Counted from the stretch's first letter, positions 42,151 to 51,610 are shown. The stretch is 64,000 bases of DNA from JANMJD01 sp963828405 (GCA_963828405.1 CAWHEG010000030.1:62001-126000), one strand, 5' to 3'. The notes: generated by a model not told the origin, from the letters alone. Made by a program: numbers and translations.

Positions 42151-42881
42151 ACCAGCGGCCAGGGGTACCGTCGGCCCGAGGCGTCGATCGGGAACGTCCC
42201 CCGGGCGAGCAGTACGTCGACGCGCTCCTGGAGGGCCTCGATCTCGTCGGCGTCGAGCAGGGCGGCGAGGGCCGCCGGTAGACCCTCGAGGAGGGGACGG
42301 ATCGCCGAGAGCAGCGTCTCGGGGATCGGTTCGCCGGCGAACTCCCAGATCACGGTGCGGAGCTTGAACTCGGCGGCGAAGCACAGCCCGTTGTCGATGC
42401 CCCACAGCCGCCCGTCGGCGCCGATCAGGCAGTGCCCCGATTTGCGGTCGGTGTTGTTGGCCACGACGTCGAAAACGGCCATCGCCCGCATCTGGTCGTG
42501 GAGGTCCTCACGTTGTTCGTAGAGGGTGAAGTAGTGCTGGGCGAAGTCCGCTTCGACGAACCACTGCAACGACCCCTCACCGAGGGGGCCCTCGGCGCGC
42601 AGCACCGTCGGCGGGATGACCTCGAGGCCGGTCCCGCACGAGAGCAGGTAGGCGGCGACCTCGCGTTGGTACAGCCCGTCGGGGAAGTCCCACAGCGGTC
42701 GCTCTCCCCGGGCCGGCTTGTAGATCGCCCGGGCGACGTCGTCGCCGTCGGTGACTTCGACCAGGAAGGTGGCGTTGGAGCTCCACGGCATGCGCCCGAG
42801 GATCTCGATCCGGCCGCGCTCGAGGATCGTCAGCGGATCGACGTGGTCGCCCGCCGGTTGGGTCAGTTCATCCGAGGGCAT
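42147..42881 (-). CDS. SCO1664-family phosphatidylinositol-kinase-like protein
   Basis: A 244-residue kinase-fold protein with SNATFLVEV and AIYKPARGERPLWDFPDGLYQREVAAYLL, where K55 and E74 are the likely ATP-site pair. It has a catalytic segment FDVVANNTDRKSGH (D138, N142/N143, D145, H150) and the metal loop GIDNGL (D163). This matches the SCO1664 family (TIGR03843), related to PI 3/4-kinases and part of a conserved actinobacterial trio. ATG 42881 lies inside the end of DUF3090 (19-bp overlap). The substrate is unknown; an inositol-type or protein target are both possible. Confidence 0.9.
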   Translation of the reverse strand: MPSDELTQPAGDHVDPLTILERGRIEILGRMPWSSNATFLVEVTDGDDVARAIYKPARGERPLWDFPDGLYQREVAAYLLSCGTGLEVIPPTVLRAEGPLGEGSLQWFVEADFAQHYFTLYEQREDLHDQMRAMAVFDVVANNTDRKSGHCLIGADGRLWGIDNGLCFAAEFKLRTVIWEFAGEPIPETLLSAIRPLLEGLPAALAALLDADEIEALQERVDVLLARGTFPIDASGRRYPWPLV

Positions 42882-43372
42882 GGGTGACCGTCGGGATTGA
42901 TCGGCATCCCGCAGAACAGGCAGTTCGGCCGACCGGCCGCCACGACCTCGCGTGCCCGCTCGCAGAAGGCCTCGGCCTGGCCTCTCGTCAGCCGCAGACG
43001 GAGCCGGCCCTGGTCGCCGAGGCCGGCCACATCGGGCTCGCCGTCCTCGTCGAGTGGAACAGCCTCCTCGACCATCAGCACGAACAGGTCGAGATCTGCG
43101 TCGTAGACGAGGCCCATCGGACCGACGACGAACCCGACCTCCTGGGGTGGGCGCAGCTCGAGCGAGGCCGGCATCGGTCGCACCGAGGCGCCGGGTAGGT
43201 CGGCCAGCAGACGGCCGAGGTACTCGGCCAGGGCGACGACCTGCTGCTTCTCGCACTTGAGGCTGGCCACCTCGCCGCCGGCGCGCGCCTGGAGGAAGAA
43301 CACCCGCTCGCCCGGACGGCCGATCGCCCCCGTCGTGAAGGCCTCGATCTCGTCGAACTCCCAGGACTTCAT
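42863..43372 (-). CDS. DUF3090 family protein (trio member)
   Basis: A 169-residue protein of the DUF3090/TIGR03847 family: EFDEIEAFTTGAIGRPGERVFFLQARAGGEV, LKCEKQQVVALAEYLGRLL and FVVGPMGLVYDADLDLFVLMVEE. The C-terminus has CLFCGMPINPDGHPC, a compact CxxC...HxC zinc-ribbon-like end. Its role is unknown. It lies 13 bases after the phosphomutase-like gene and overlaps the kinase-like gene by 19 bases, so the three are one operon. Confidence 0.92.
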   Translation of the reverse strand: MKSWEFDEIEAFTTGAIGRPGERVFFLQARAGGEVASLKCEKQQVVALAEYLGRLLADLPGASVRPMPASLELRPPQEVGFVVGPMGLVYDADLDLFVLMVEEAVPLDEDGEPDVAGLGDQGRLRLRLTRGQAEAFCERAREVVAAGRPNCLFCGMPINPDGHPCPRMN

Positions 43373-43385
43373 CGCCGGGCTCGCC

Positions 43386-44039
43386 TCACGAGGGGCGCAG
43401 TTCGCCGAGCGAACCGCCGGTCGAATTGACGGTGAGCACCGTCGGTCCCCCTTCGCCGTAGGCGATGGCGGTGATCGAACAGGTCGAGACGACGATCCGT
43501 TGGAACAGGTCGAGGTGCGTGCCGAGGGCATCGGCGACAGCGGCCTTGATCGGGTCGGCATGGGAGACGGCGACGATCACGCCGCCGGGATGCCGCGCCC
43601 GGAGTCGTTCGAGCGTCCCGAGGATGCGTTGCTGCATCTCGCCGAAGCTCTCGCCCCCCGGAAACCGGAACCCGCTCGGATAGCGCTGGACCTTGGACCA
43701 CTCGGGCAGCTTCATCAGCGACTTCAGCTCCTGGCCGGTCCACTCCCCGAAATCGCATTCGACCAGACCCTTTTCGGTCTGCACCTTCAGGCCGCGGGCG
43801 GCGCCGATCGGAGCCGCGGTCTCCCGTGCCCGCTCGAGCGGGGAGGTGTAGACGGCGTCGACTCGGCCCAGCTCGACCAACCGGTCGGCGGCCCGGCGGG
43901 CCTGGGCGTGGCCCGCCTCGGCGAGGTGGAGCCCGGCGGCCCGTCCGGGGAGGATGGTGCCGGTGGTCGACGTCTGGCCGTGCCGCACCAGTAGCACGAG
44001 GGTCGGGGGACGCGGGGGAATGCGCGGTTTCGTGGGCAT
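43386..44039 (-). CDS. MSMEG_4193-family histidine phosphatase/phosphomutase-like protein
   Basis: A 217-residue member of the phosphoglycerate mutase branch: VLLVRHGQTSTTG (phospho-His in RHG), YTSPLERARETA, KGLVECDFGEWTGQELKSL and the second catalytic His in VAVSHADPIKAAVADALG. It matches the TIGR03848 family, the third member of the actinobacterial trio. The family name suggests phosphomutase action on the product of the partner kinase, but this is unproved. It is the first gene of the four-gene operon and lies 29 bp from the divergent DNA glycosylase. Confidence 0.92.
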   Translation of the reverse strand: MPTKPRIPPRPPTLVLLVRHGQTSTTGTILPGRAAGLHLAEAGHAQARRAADRLVELGRVDAVYTSPLERARETAAPIGAARGLKVQTEKGLVECDFGEWTGQELKSLMKLPEWSKVQRYPSGFRFPGGESFGEMQQRILGTLERLRARHPGGVIVAVSHADPIKAAVADALGTHLDLFQRIVVSTCSITAIAYGEGGPTVLTVNSTGGSLGELRPS

Positions 44040-44068
44040 CGAGGGTGCTCAACCTACTGTGGGCGGGC

Positions 44069-44791
44069 GTGGAATCTGCTGCCGACATCGACGATTCCGC
44101 CCGCCGCCGCCTCGCCGTTCAAGGGGCGGTCGAGCTGGCCGTCGAGGTGGCCGAGTGCCGGGAATGTCCCCGTCTCGTGGCGTGGCGTGAGCAGGTCGCC
44201 GGGGAGAAGCGTGCCGCGTACCGCGACTGGCACTACTGGGGGCGCGCCGTCCCGGGGTTCGGTGACCCGTCCGCCCGGGTGATGGTCCTCGGCCTCGCTC
44301 CGGCCGCCCACGGGGCCAATCGCACGGGTCGGGTGTTCACCGGGGACCGCTCGGGCGACTGGCTGTTCCGGGCGATGCACCGTGCCGGGTTGGCCAACCA
44401 GCCGCGATCGGTATCGGTCGACGACGGACTGGAGTTGACCGACGCCTGGGTCACCGCGGCGGTCAAGTGCGCACCGCCGGGCAACCAGCCGCTGCCGGCC
44501 GAGCGCGACGCCTGCCGTCCGTTCCTCACCCGCGAGCTGCTCCTCCTCGATCGCCTGCGGGTGATCGTCTGTCTCGGGGCCTACGGCTACGCCGCGGCCT
44601 GCGGGCAGTTGGGCGTGCGCCCCCGGCCGAGGTTCGCCCACGGTCTCGAAGTCGTCGCGGACGGCCCGCACGGCGGCCTGACGCTCGTCTGCTCGTTCCA
44701 CCCGAGCCAGCAGAACACGTTCACCGGGCGGCTGACCGAATCGATGATCGACGCGGTGTTCGCCCGCGTGGTGGCCCTTACCGCCCAGTGA
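44069..44791 (+). CDS. Uracil-DNA glycosylase, family 5 (UdgB) type
   Basis: A 240-residue glycosylase with Fe-S cysteines in CRECPRL and VKCAPP, with another in CRPFL. Motif A is VLGLAPAAHGANRTGRVFTGDRSG, the UdgB form lacking the polar catalytic residue of family 4, and the DNA-binding loop is SFHPSQQNTFTGRL. It removes uracil, and often hypoxanthine or other deaminated bases, from DNA, starting base excision repair. GTG 44069 is used because homology begins shortly after it. It is divergent from the trio operon. Confidence 0.92.
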   Translation: MESAADIDDSARRRLAVQGAVELAVEVAECRECPRLVAWREQVAGEKRAAYRDWHYWGRAVPGFGDPSARVMVLGLAPAAHGANRTGRVFTGDRSGDWLFRAMHRAGLANQPRSVSVDDGLELTDAWVTAAVKCAPPGNQPLPAERDACRPFLTRELLLLDRLRVIVCLGAYGYAAACGQLGVRPRPRFAHGLEVVADGPHGGLTLVCSFHPSQQNTFTGRLTESMIDAVFARVVALTAQ

Positions 44792-44794
44792 CCT

Positions 44795-44821
44795 GGCGCC
44801 GCCGAGTGACCCGGCGGCGCC
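44795..44821. terminator. Hairpin after the glycosylase gene
   Basis: GGCGCCGCC (44795-44803) and GGCGGCGCC (44813-44821) form a perfect nine-bp stem with a nine-base loop, between convergent genes. Confidence 0.6.
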
Positions 44822-44849
44822 GAGGCCGGCGGCTGCGGCAGCCAAGTCG

Positions 44850-45767
44850 TCAAGGCGTTCGGGCCAGGGCAGTGGCCAGCGCCTTGCCGGCCTGGGCGAC
44901 GGCGAACTTGGCGTCGTCGAGCAGATCGGCCATCGAGGCGAACCCGTGGAAGACCCCGAAGTAGCGGGTGAGCGAGGTGGGGACGCCGGCCTCGTTGAGC
45001 AGATCGGCGTATGCCTCGCCCTCGTCGCGCAGTGGGTCGTACTCGGCCGTGATGACCAGTCCCGGCGGCAGGTTGGCGAGGGACTCGCCCCCGGCGAGCA
45101 GGGGTGAGACGCGCGGGTCGTCGGGGGCGCCGGCGGGCCCGGAGAGGTAGTGGCCGATGAACCAGGTCATCGCCTCGCGGGTCAGGAACGGCCCCTCGGC
45201 GAACTCGGCGTACGAGTCCGAGACCTGGCGGGCATCGGTCACCGGGTAGAAGAGCAGTTGGTAGGCGAGCGGGGCGACACCGAGCTGGGCGACGACCGTG
45301 GCCAGGTTGGCTCCGGCCGAGTCGCCGCCGATCGCCACCCGCCCGGGGTCGCAGCCAAGGTCGGCGGCGTGGTCGACTGCCCATCGCGTCGTCGCCGTGG
45401 CGTCGATCAGCGCGGCCGGGAAGGGGTGCTCGGGGGCCAGGCGGTAATCGACGCTGAGGACGGCCGCCCCGCTCTCGATCGCCAGCCCACGGGCGATGCC
45501 GTCGTGGCTGTCGAGGTCGCCCACGACCCAACCGCCGCCGTGGAAGTAGACGAGCAGCCCGAGTTCGGGGCCATCGCCCGGAAGGTACAGCCGGCAGGGA
45601 ACCCCGTCGGCGTCGATGTCGTCCACGGCGGGGATCGGGAGAGTCGGTGGGCGGAGCCGGGCCCGGCGGCGTGTTCTGGCGTCCTGCGGAGTGTCCTCGG
45701 ACAGCGGGGGCTCGCCGAGCGCCTCGAGCGCCTCGAGCACGAGTCTCGCCTGGGGGTGGAGGGCCAC
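44850..45767 (-). CDS. Alpha/beta hydrolase, hormone-sensitive-lipase family esterase
   Basis: A 305-residue esterase with the oxyanion motif YFHGGGWVVGDLDSHD, the nucleophile elbow IGGDSAGANLA, the acid in ITAEYDPLRDEGEAYAD and the His in GVFHGFASM. This is the HSL (type IV) lipase order. It hydrolyses short to medium acyl esters in the cytoplasm; no signal peptide is seen. It starts with GTG at 45767. The natural substrate is unknown. Confidence 0.92.
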   Translation of the reverse strand: MALHPQARLVLEALEALGEPPLSEDTPQDARTRRRARLRPPTLPIPAVDDIDADGVPCRLYLPGDGPELGLLVYFHGGGWVVGDLDSHDGIARGLAIESGAAVLSVDYRLAPEHPFPAALIDATATTRWAVDHAADLGCDPGRVAIGGDSAGANLATVVAQLGVAPLAYQLLFYPVTDARQVSDSYAEFAEGPFLTREAMTWFIGHYLSGPAGAPDDPRVSPLLAGGESLANLPPGLVITAEYDPLRDEGEAYADLLNEAGVPTSLTRYFGVFHGFASMADLLDDAKFAVAQAGKALATALARTP

Positions 45768-45879
45768 GAGGTGTCAGTCTTCCAGACTGGGCCGACCGAT
45801 TCATCCTCGCCGAATGGCGGCGAATCCTGTGGTTCCTCCTCTACCGTGCGTGGTGGCGGAACAGCTCAGGAGACCGACG

Positions 45880-46170
45880 ATGCGGAAAGCGACACTCGTG
45901 GCGATCGTTGCACTGGCCCTCCCGGCGTTGTCGGGGTGCGGCCCCGAGAGCCGTGACTTCAAACGTGAGGCGGAGCGGCTGATCGAGTCCGACAATGCCA
46001 GCAGGCTGCCGATGGACTATGCCGAGGCCTCCTGCGACGTACCGACCAGCATGGCCCAAGGCACCACGTTCACCTGCTCCGCCGTCGGCGTCGATGGGGC
46101 CAGCTACGTCTTCGAGACCCAGATCACCGGTGCACGCAAGTTCGTCGTCACGCTCGACGGGGCCGGCTGA
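45880..46170 (+). CDS. DUF4333-like small lipoprotein
   Basis: A 96-residue lipoprotein: a basic start and hydrophobic span, then the lipobox LSGC, and a mature part with SCDVPTSMAQGTTFTCSAVGVDGASYVFETQITG, the paired-cysteine DUF4333 pattern of actinobacterial exported proteins. AGGAGA lies six bases before the ATG. Function unknown. It is the first of three small lipoprotein genes in a row. Confidence 0.82.
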   Translation: MRKATLVAIVALALPALSGCGPESRDFKREAERLIESDNASRLPMDYAEASCDVPTSMAQGTTFTCSAVGVDGASYVFETQITGARKFVVTLDGAG

Positions 46171-46226
46171 CGTCGCCACGGGCTGTCATGTAGCGTGGCC
46201 GGACGCCGGCGACCCCTGGAGGAGAG

Positions 46227-46505
46227 ATGCGGAGAACGATCGCAAGCCTGTGCCTCGGCGCAGTCACGGTGTTCGGCGCGGCGGCCTGCGGGGTCGACAA
46301 GCAGGGCACCGCCGACAACCTGATCAAGAACATCGAGAAGGGTGCCGGCGACCTCACCGATGATCAGAAGTCGTGCCTGACCGATCTCGTCGAGGGCTAC
46401 TCCGACGACGACCTGCGGAAGCTCGACAAGGCGGAGACGTCGAGCACCGATCCGCTGGTCGCGGCATTCAGTGAGCAGATGTTCGTGTGCATCAGCGGTT
46501 CGTGA
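46227..46505 (+). CDS. Small lipoprotein, unknown
   Basis: A 92-residue exported protein. The signal region ends in GAAACG, a lipobox-like site. The mature part is helical with two cysteines (KSCLTDL and FVCISG) and the phrase VEGYSDDDLRKLDKAE. GGAGGAGAG precedes the ATG. The next gene carries a related DDELRRF motif, so the two look like diverged paralogues. Confidence 0.72.
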   Translation: MRRTIASLCLGAVTVFGAAACGVDKQGTADNLIKNIEKGAGDLTDDQKSCLTDLVEGYSDDDLRKLDKAETSSTDPLVAAFSEQMFVCISGS

Positions 46506-46521
46506 CGCTCGAACGCCGGTG

Positions 46522-46818
46522 ATGTGGCGGCACCGGGCCGGGCGGACGGGTGGACGCCGCATCGCCGTGACGGCCGTCGTGCTCGCCGCCTTCGCCGGCT
46601 GCGGATCGCGTGGGCTGAGCCGCGACGGGCTGCGCGACGCCTACGTCGCCCGCATCGCCGGCGCCGGCATCGGGCGGGCGGTCGCCGAATGCGTCGTCGA
46701 CCGACTCTTCGACGAGATGACCGATGACGAGCTCCGCCGGTTCAACACCGACGGCACATCGCTCACCGAGGCCGAATCGGCGAGGATCGCTCAGCTGGCC
46801 GACGCCTGCGGGGCCTGA
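46522..46818 (+). CDS. Small lipoprotein, paralogue of the preceding gene
   Basis: A 98-residue exported protein with a basic N-region, a hydrophobic span and the lipobox FAGC. Mature residues VAECVVDRLFDEMTDDELRRFNTDG and LADACGA place two cysteines and the acidic DDELRRF segment as in the neighbouring lipoprotein. The start ATG 46522 (or GTG 46519) lies 16 bases after the previous stop. Its 3' end overlaps the convergent FrhB-like gene by 28 bp. Confidence 0.7.
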   Translation: MWRHRAGRTGGRRIAVTAVVLAAFAGCGSRGLSRDGLRDAYVARIAGAGIGRAVAECVVDRLFDEMTDDELRRFNTDGTSLTEAESARIAQLADACGA

Positions 46819-47999
46819 TCGGCCGGCGCCGCCGGCTTCTTCTTGGGCGGCGGGACCCCGATCGACGGCGCCCCGTCGGCCCACTGCGGCCAGCGGCGCC
46901 GGCTGACGATCGACAGGGTCCGCAGGAGCTTCATCGCCACCTCGTCCTCCTGGGCCGGGCGGGCGACGATGGTGCCGTCGGCGATCATCCGATTGATGAC
47001 CTCCTCGCCGAGCTCGGTGCGCACGATGGTCAGCGTCCAGTCGTTGTCCTTGCCGATGCCACCCGTGGCGATGTCGGAGTGCTCGGCGGCGAAGTCGGGG
47101 CAGTTCTTGCACCCGGTGCGCGTCCACTGATGGCACTCCTTGAGATCGACCTCGTGGTACGAGCCGTCCCTCATCCAGATCTGGAACACACCCTTGATGT
47201 TCATCTTGACCATGTCGGCCTTCTTCAGCCCGTACTTGGCCTCGAACAGCTCGGGGAAGATGGCGTCGTCGAACGTCTTGGAGCACAGCAGGCCGATGTT
47301 GAACACGAAGGGCCGTGACACCTTGCCGGCCTTGCGGTCCCACATCACCGGGGGTGACGAGGTCTGGCACCCCATCCCGACGAGGGCCAGGCGGTTCAGT
47401 CCCATCTCCTTGGCTTCACGCAGCGCCAGCGGGTTGGCGCAGTACGTGTAGCGGCTGCCGGCAGTGGCCAGCACCTCGTCCCGGGTGCGCACCACGACCG
47501 GCTTGGCCTTCCATGCGTCGTCGGGTTCGACGCCGCTGACCAGCGCGCCCTCGATGTAGTCGTGGCGCAGCAGCCAGTTGAGCATCGCCGACACGAAGCC
47601 ACCGTCCTGGCCCTTGGTGTGCTCCTCGTCGTCGACGGCCCGGGTGAGCAGCAGTCGGCGCCAGATCCCGGCCATGTCGTCGGGCTCGCGGACCCGCCCG
47701 AACAGGTGCATGTCGGCCGCCGGCTCCCACGCCCGGAAGCGGGGGCACGCCCGTGTGCACGTCGTGCAGCCCTTCTCGCCGTGGATGCAGTTGTCGAGCC
47801 CGAGGTCCTCCTCGAGGTGGAAGGGGATGTACTTGCCCTCCTCGTGCTCGTACCCGATGACGTCGTGGGGGCAGGTGACCACGCAACCGGCGCATCCCGT
47901 GCACAGCCCGGTCGTGACGACCTCGGCGTACAGCTCCTTCCACTGTGCCGTCCACCGTTCGGCCTTCGCAGGTGCGGGCGGCGGTTCCGTCATCGTCAT
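46791..47999 (-). CDS. FrhB-like F420-dependent oxidoreductase, beta-subunit family
   Basis: A 402-residue iron-sulfur flavoprotein. The N-terminal ferredoxin-like part has GLCTGCAGCVVTCPHD, then DNCIHGEKGCTTCTRACP. The body has the FrhB/FdhB domain with GQDGGFVSAMLNWLL, LVGMGCQTSSPPVM, and KNCPDFAAEHSDIATGGIG. The family uses coenzyme F420 or ferredoxin to reduce varied substrates. F420 is widespread in actinobacteria, so an F420 role is plausible but not shown. The C-terminus is Ala/Pro/Lys-rich. Confidence 0.87.
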   Translation of the reverse strand: MTMTEPPPAPAKAERWTAQWKELYAEVVTTGLCTGCAGCVVTCPHDVIGYEHEEGKYIPFHLEEDLGLDNCIHGEKGCTTCTRACPRFRAWEPAADMHLFGRVREPDDMAGIWRRLLLTRAVDDEEHTKGQDGGFVSAMLNWLLRHDYIEGALVSGVEPDDAWKAKPVVVRTRDEVLATAGSRYTYCANPLALREAKEMGLNRLALVGMGCQTSSPPVMWDRKAGKVSRPFVFNIGLLCSKTFDDAIFPELFEAKYGLKKADMVKMNIKGVFQIWMRDGSYHEVDLKECHQWTRTGCKNCPDFAAEHSDIATGGIGKDNDWTLTIVRTELGEEVINRMIADGTIVARPAQEDEVAMKLLRTLSIVSRRRWPQWADGAPSIGVPPPKKKPAAPADQAPQASAS

Positions 48000-48051
48000 G
48001 GCCCGAATCTAGATCGCCGCCGTCCCGACGGGCCCGCCTCCGCCGAAATTG

Positions 48052-48062
48052 TGGTTGAACCA
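48052..48062. promoter_or_regulatory. 11-bp inverted repeat upstream of the FrhB-like gene
   Basis: TGGTTGAACCA is symmetric around its central G, with flanking GTG...CAC-like bases, in the 219-bp divergent space between the FrhB-like gene and the PKD gene. It could be a regulator site. No other element is clear in 48000-48218. Confidence 0.3.
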
Positions 48063-48218
48063 TCACTGTCGGCGGTATCTCTGATTCGAACGACCCAACA
48101 CGTCCCGGGCGCACCGGCAATAGCGTGACCGGGCAAACGACCCGTCGGGTCCGATCGTGTCAGGCATCGCCGGCGTCGGACCCGCCGACGGCGACACGAC
48201 GGACCCGGGAGCGGTGGG

Positions 48219-51200
48219 ATGGGATCACGGAATCGAGTGGGACGAATGGGACGATGGGTTGCTTGCGCGATCACCACCCTGCTGGTCATCGGTGGGGTGG
48301 CGATCGTCGATCCGCCGGTGGCGCACGCGGTGGTCCCCGTCCATCCCTTCCCGACCCTTGAGCTGTCCCGCACGATCCTCACCAACCCGTTCAACAACCA
48401 GCCGGCGTCGGTCCACGCGGGCGACTCCGAGGGGCTGGCCTACGACCCGGTGCGCACCACGCTGTGGTTCTCGGACGACTCCAAGTTCAAGCTGTTCGAG
48501 GTCGACCTCGAGACCGGCAACCTGCTCACCACCGTGACCGCCGCCCAACTCGAGGCGGTCCTGCCGTACGGCAACCCGCCGAGCGGGGCTCCGGCCGGCG
48601 TCACCCGGCCCCGTGACCTCGAGGCGATGGCCTACGACGCCGTCGACGACGTGCTCTACGCCTTCGCCGGGCCGTGTTGCGCCCCTCCCTCCCCGCATCA
48701 CGACCCGACGGCCTTCCGCCTGGTGCGCAGCGCCCCGGGAGGGCCGTTCGTGCCCGAGTCGTACCAGCCGCTCGAGGGCCTGTCCCACTTCGACCTCAGC
48801 GGGGTGGGCGCCTACAACGGCGAGCTGTGGGGCGGTGACGGCAAGTCCCTCGTCCACTACGACTACGCGAGCAACACGATCATCGACGCGGACGACGCCC
48901 GATCCCCAGCACCCAGATCAGCGGGCACATCACCGGTGTCGGGTTCTCGCCGCACAACGCCAACGGGGTCGACGCCTCGGCCGACGACGTCTGGCTGACG
49001 ACGGGCAGCGGGAGCATCCTCTACCGGTTCACCTGGCCCGGCCTCGTTCCTGTGCCCAACCATGTCATCCCGATGACCAGCCTCGGGACTGAGGGACACC
49101 CGGGCGGTCGAAGTGGTCGGTGATCAGCTCGTGCTCTCCGACGGCTACGACTTCTACCCGGCGAACACACCGACCGAGTTCGCCCTGCGGATCTACGACC
49201 TCGGCCAGAGCGCCCCGGTCGCCTCGTTCACCACGTCGCCGAACCCGGCCACCGGAGGACCCCCGCTCGCCGTGACGTTCACCGACACCTCCACGAAACG
49301 GCCCACCGCGTGGTCGTGGGACTTCGGCGACGGCAGCCCACCGGTGACGACGCAGAACGCGACGCACACCTTCGCCAGCTTCGGTCAGTTCACGGTGACG
49401 CTCACGGCGAGCAACCCGAACGGCTCGACGACGGCGACGACCACCGTCAACGTCAAGCAGGTGCCGCTCGCCTCGTTCACGGCCGACGCGCCGTCGGGCC
49501 TCGCCCCGCTGAACGTCTCGTTCACCGATAGCTCCACGAGCCAACCGTCGGATCCGATCACCGCCTGGTCGTGGGACTTCGGCGACGGCAGCCCGTGGGT
49601 GACGACGCCGGACGCGATCCACACGTTCACCCGCGCCGGTCCGTACTCCGTACGGCTGCGGGTGACCAACTCCTTCGGTACCGCCACGGCGACCAACACG
49701 ATCATCGTCAATGCCGCGCCGGTCGCCTCGTTCGATGCCAACGTGCTGTCGGGCACGGCACCGCTCGAGGTCTCGTTCGCCGACACGTCGACCGGCTATC
49801 CGGCGGTCACCGACTGGTCGTGGAACTTCGGAGACGGGAGCCCCGCCGAGACCGGGGCCGACGCCGCGCACCTGTTCACCCAGCCGGGGATCTACACGGT
49901 CACGCTGCTGGTGAAGAACGGGATCGGGAGCGGGACGACGGCGACGAAGACCATCACCGTGAACGGCGCTCCGGTCGCCGGCTTCACGTCGTCGGTGACG
50001 GCGCCGCTGTCGGTCGCCTTCACCAACACCACGACGAGCTTCCCGGCGGCCACCTGGTCCTGGGACTTCGGCGAGGGGACACCTCTCGTCACGACCCGCG
50101 ACCCGAGCCACGTGTTCGCCGGATCGGGCACCTACACGGTGACGCTCACCGCCGCCAACAGCGTCGGTACAGCGACGGTCAGCCATCAGGTCGTCGTCAC
50201 GGGACCGCCGGGCGCGTCGTTCGACGCCAGCACCACGGCGGGTCCGGCGCCGCTCGCCGTGGCGTTCACCGACACCTCTACCGGTGCCCCGGCGATCACC
50301 AGTTGGTCGTGGGACTTCGGAGACGGCACGCCGGACTCCACGACCCGCCATCCGAGCCACGTCTTCGCCTCCCGCGGCAGCTACACCGTCACCCTGACGG
50401 TGACCAGCGGAGGGGGGTCGTCGATGACCAGGCGCACGGTCACGGTTGGCTCGGTGGGCTCGTACGTCGGGCTCACCCCGGCCCGCCTGCTCGACACCAG
50501 ACCGGCGGCCACCGTGGACGGCCGGTTCCGGGCGCTGGGCGCGCTCGGGGCGGACGCCGCCACCGACGTCACCGTGCTGGGCCGCGGCGGGGTGCCGGCC
50601 ACCGGGGTCGGATCGGTCGTGCTCAACGTGACGGCCATCGATCCGACCGAGGAGTCCTATCTCACGGTCTGGCCCAAGGGTGGGGCGCGCCCGACGGCTT
50701 CGAACCTCAACTACGTGGCGGGCCAGACCTTCCCGAACATGGTGATCGTCCCGGTCGGTGCCGACGGCGGGATCTCGTTGTTCAATGCTGCCGGCCGCGT
50801 TCATCTGGCCGTCGACGTCCTCGGCTACTTCCCGGGCACGTCGTCGTTCGTCGGCCTGACGCCACGGCGGCTGATGGACACCCGGCGCGGGGGAGCACCG
50901 CCGACCAACTGTTCCAGGGCGCCGGCGCGCTCGGGGCTCACGGCATCGTCGGCCTGACGGTGATCGGGCGCGGGGGCGTCCCGGCCGGGGCGAGCGGATC
51001 GGTGGCCCTCAACGTCACGGCGGTCGGGGCGACGGCCGAATCGTTCATGACCATCTGGCCGGCCGGCGCCGCCCAGCCGACGGCTTCGAACCTCAACTAC
51101 CGGGGCGGGCAGACGATCCCCAACATGGTGATCGTGCCGATCGGCGCCAACGGCCGGATCTCGCTGGTCAACGACGCGGGAAGCGTCGACATCCTCGTCG

Positions 51201-51610
51201 ACGTGCTCGGCTGGTTCCCGCCAGACCCGGGATTCACCGGCCTGGCGCCGGCCCGGCTGATGGACACCCGGGGTGGGGCGACGACCGACGGTGCGTTCCG
51301 CGGTGGCGGGGCGATCGGCGCCGGGCGATCGGTCGACCTCGTCGTCACCGGTCGGGGGATGGTGCCGGCGGCCGGCGTGGGCTCGGTGGCCCTCAACGTC
51401 ACCGCCGTCGGGGCGACGGCCGAGTCGTACATGACGGTCTGGCCGGGCGGTCGGGCGATGCCGACGGCGTCGAACCTCAACTACCTGGCAGGCGACGTCT
51501 TCCCGAACATGGTGATCGTGCCCGTCGGCGCCGGTGGCCGGGTGTCGCTGTTCAACGCCGCTGGCTCGACCGACGTGCTGGTCGACGTGCTCGGGTGGTT
51601 CCCCGACTGA
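48219..51610 (+). pseudogene. Secreted five-PKD-domain protein with C-terminal repeats, three indels
   Basis: After a signal peptide (VACAITTLLVIGGVAIV...AHAV) comes a beta-propeller-like region of about 270 residues, five PKD domains (each with WSWDFGDGSP-type cores, 49.2-50.45 kb) and three C-terminal repeats of about 125 residues. The frame is broken three times: a missing C in 48898-48900, an extra G at 49093-49095 and a missing G at 50889-50893. Single-base corrections restore DDAPIPSTQ, TEDTRAVEVV and RRGGSTADQLF, giving about 1,130 residues. It is an extracellular or wall protein with protein-protein or glycan-binding folds. An ATG at 48246 is an alternative start. The indels may be sequencing errors. 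Confidence 0.8.
50461..51607 (+). repeat. Three tandem ~125-residue C-terminal repeats
   Basis: Three copies (about 50461-50832, 50849-51220 and 51234-51607) each run from GLTPARLLDTR through GRGGVPA, GSVALNVTAV, ESYMTVWP, TASNLNY, FPNMVIVPVG and SLFNAAG, to DVLGWFP. They are diverged enough to be old. Similar repeats recur in exported actinobacterial proteins, and I associate them with Acidimicrobiia. They look like beta-rich surface modules. Confidence 0.85.

Noticed and set aside
32852..50893. Phase variation by homopolymers in the two surface-protein genes
   Set aside because: The runs are only 3-5 bases, too short for efficient slippage, so sequencing error or decay is more likely; noted only as a remote option.
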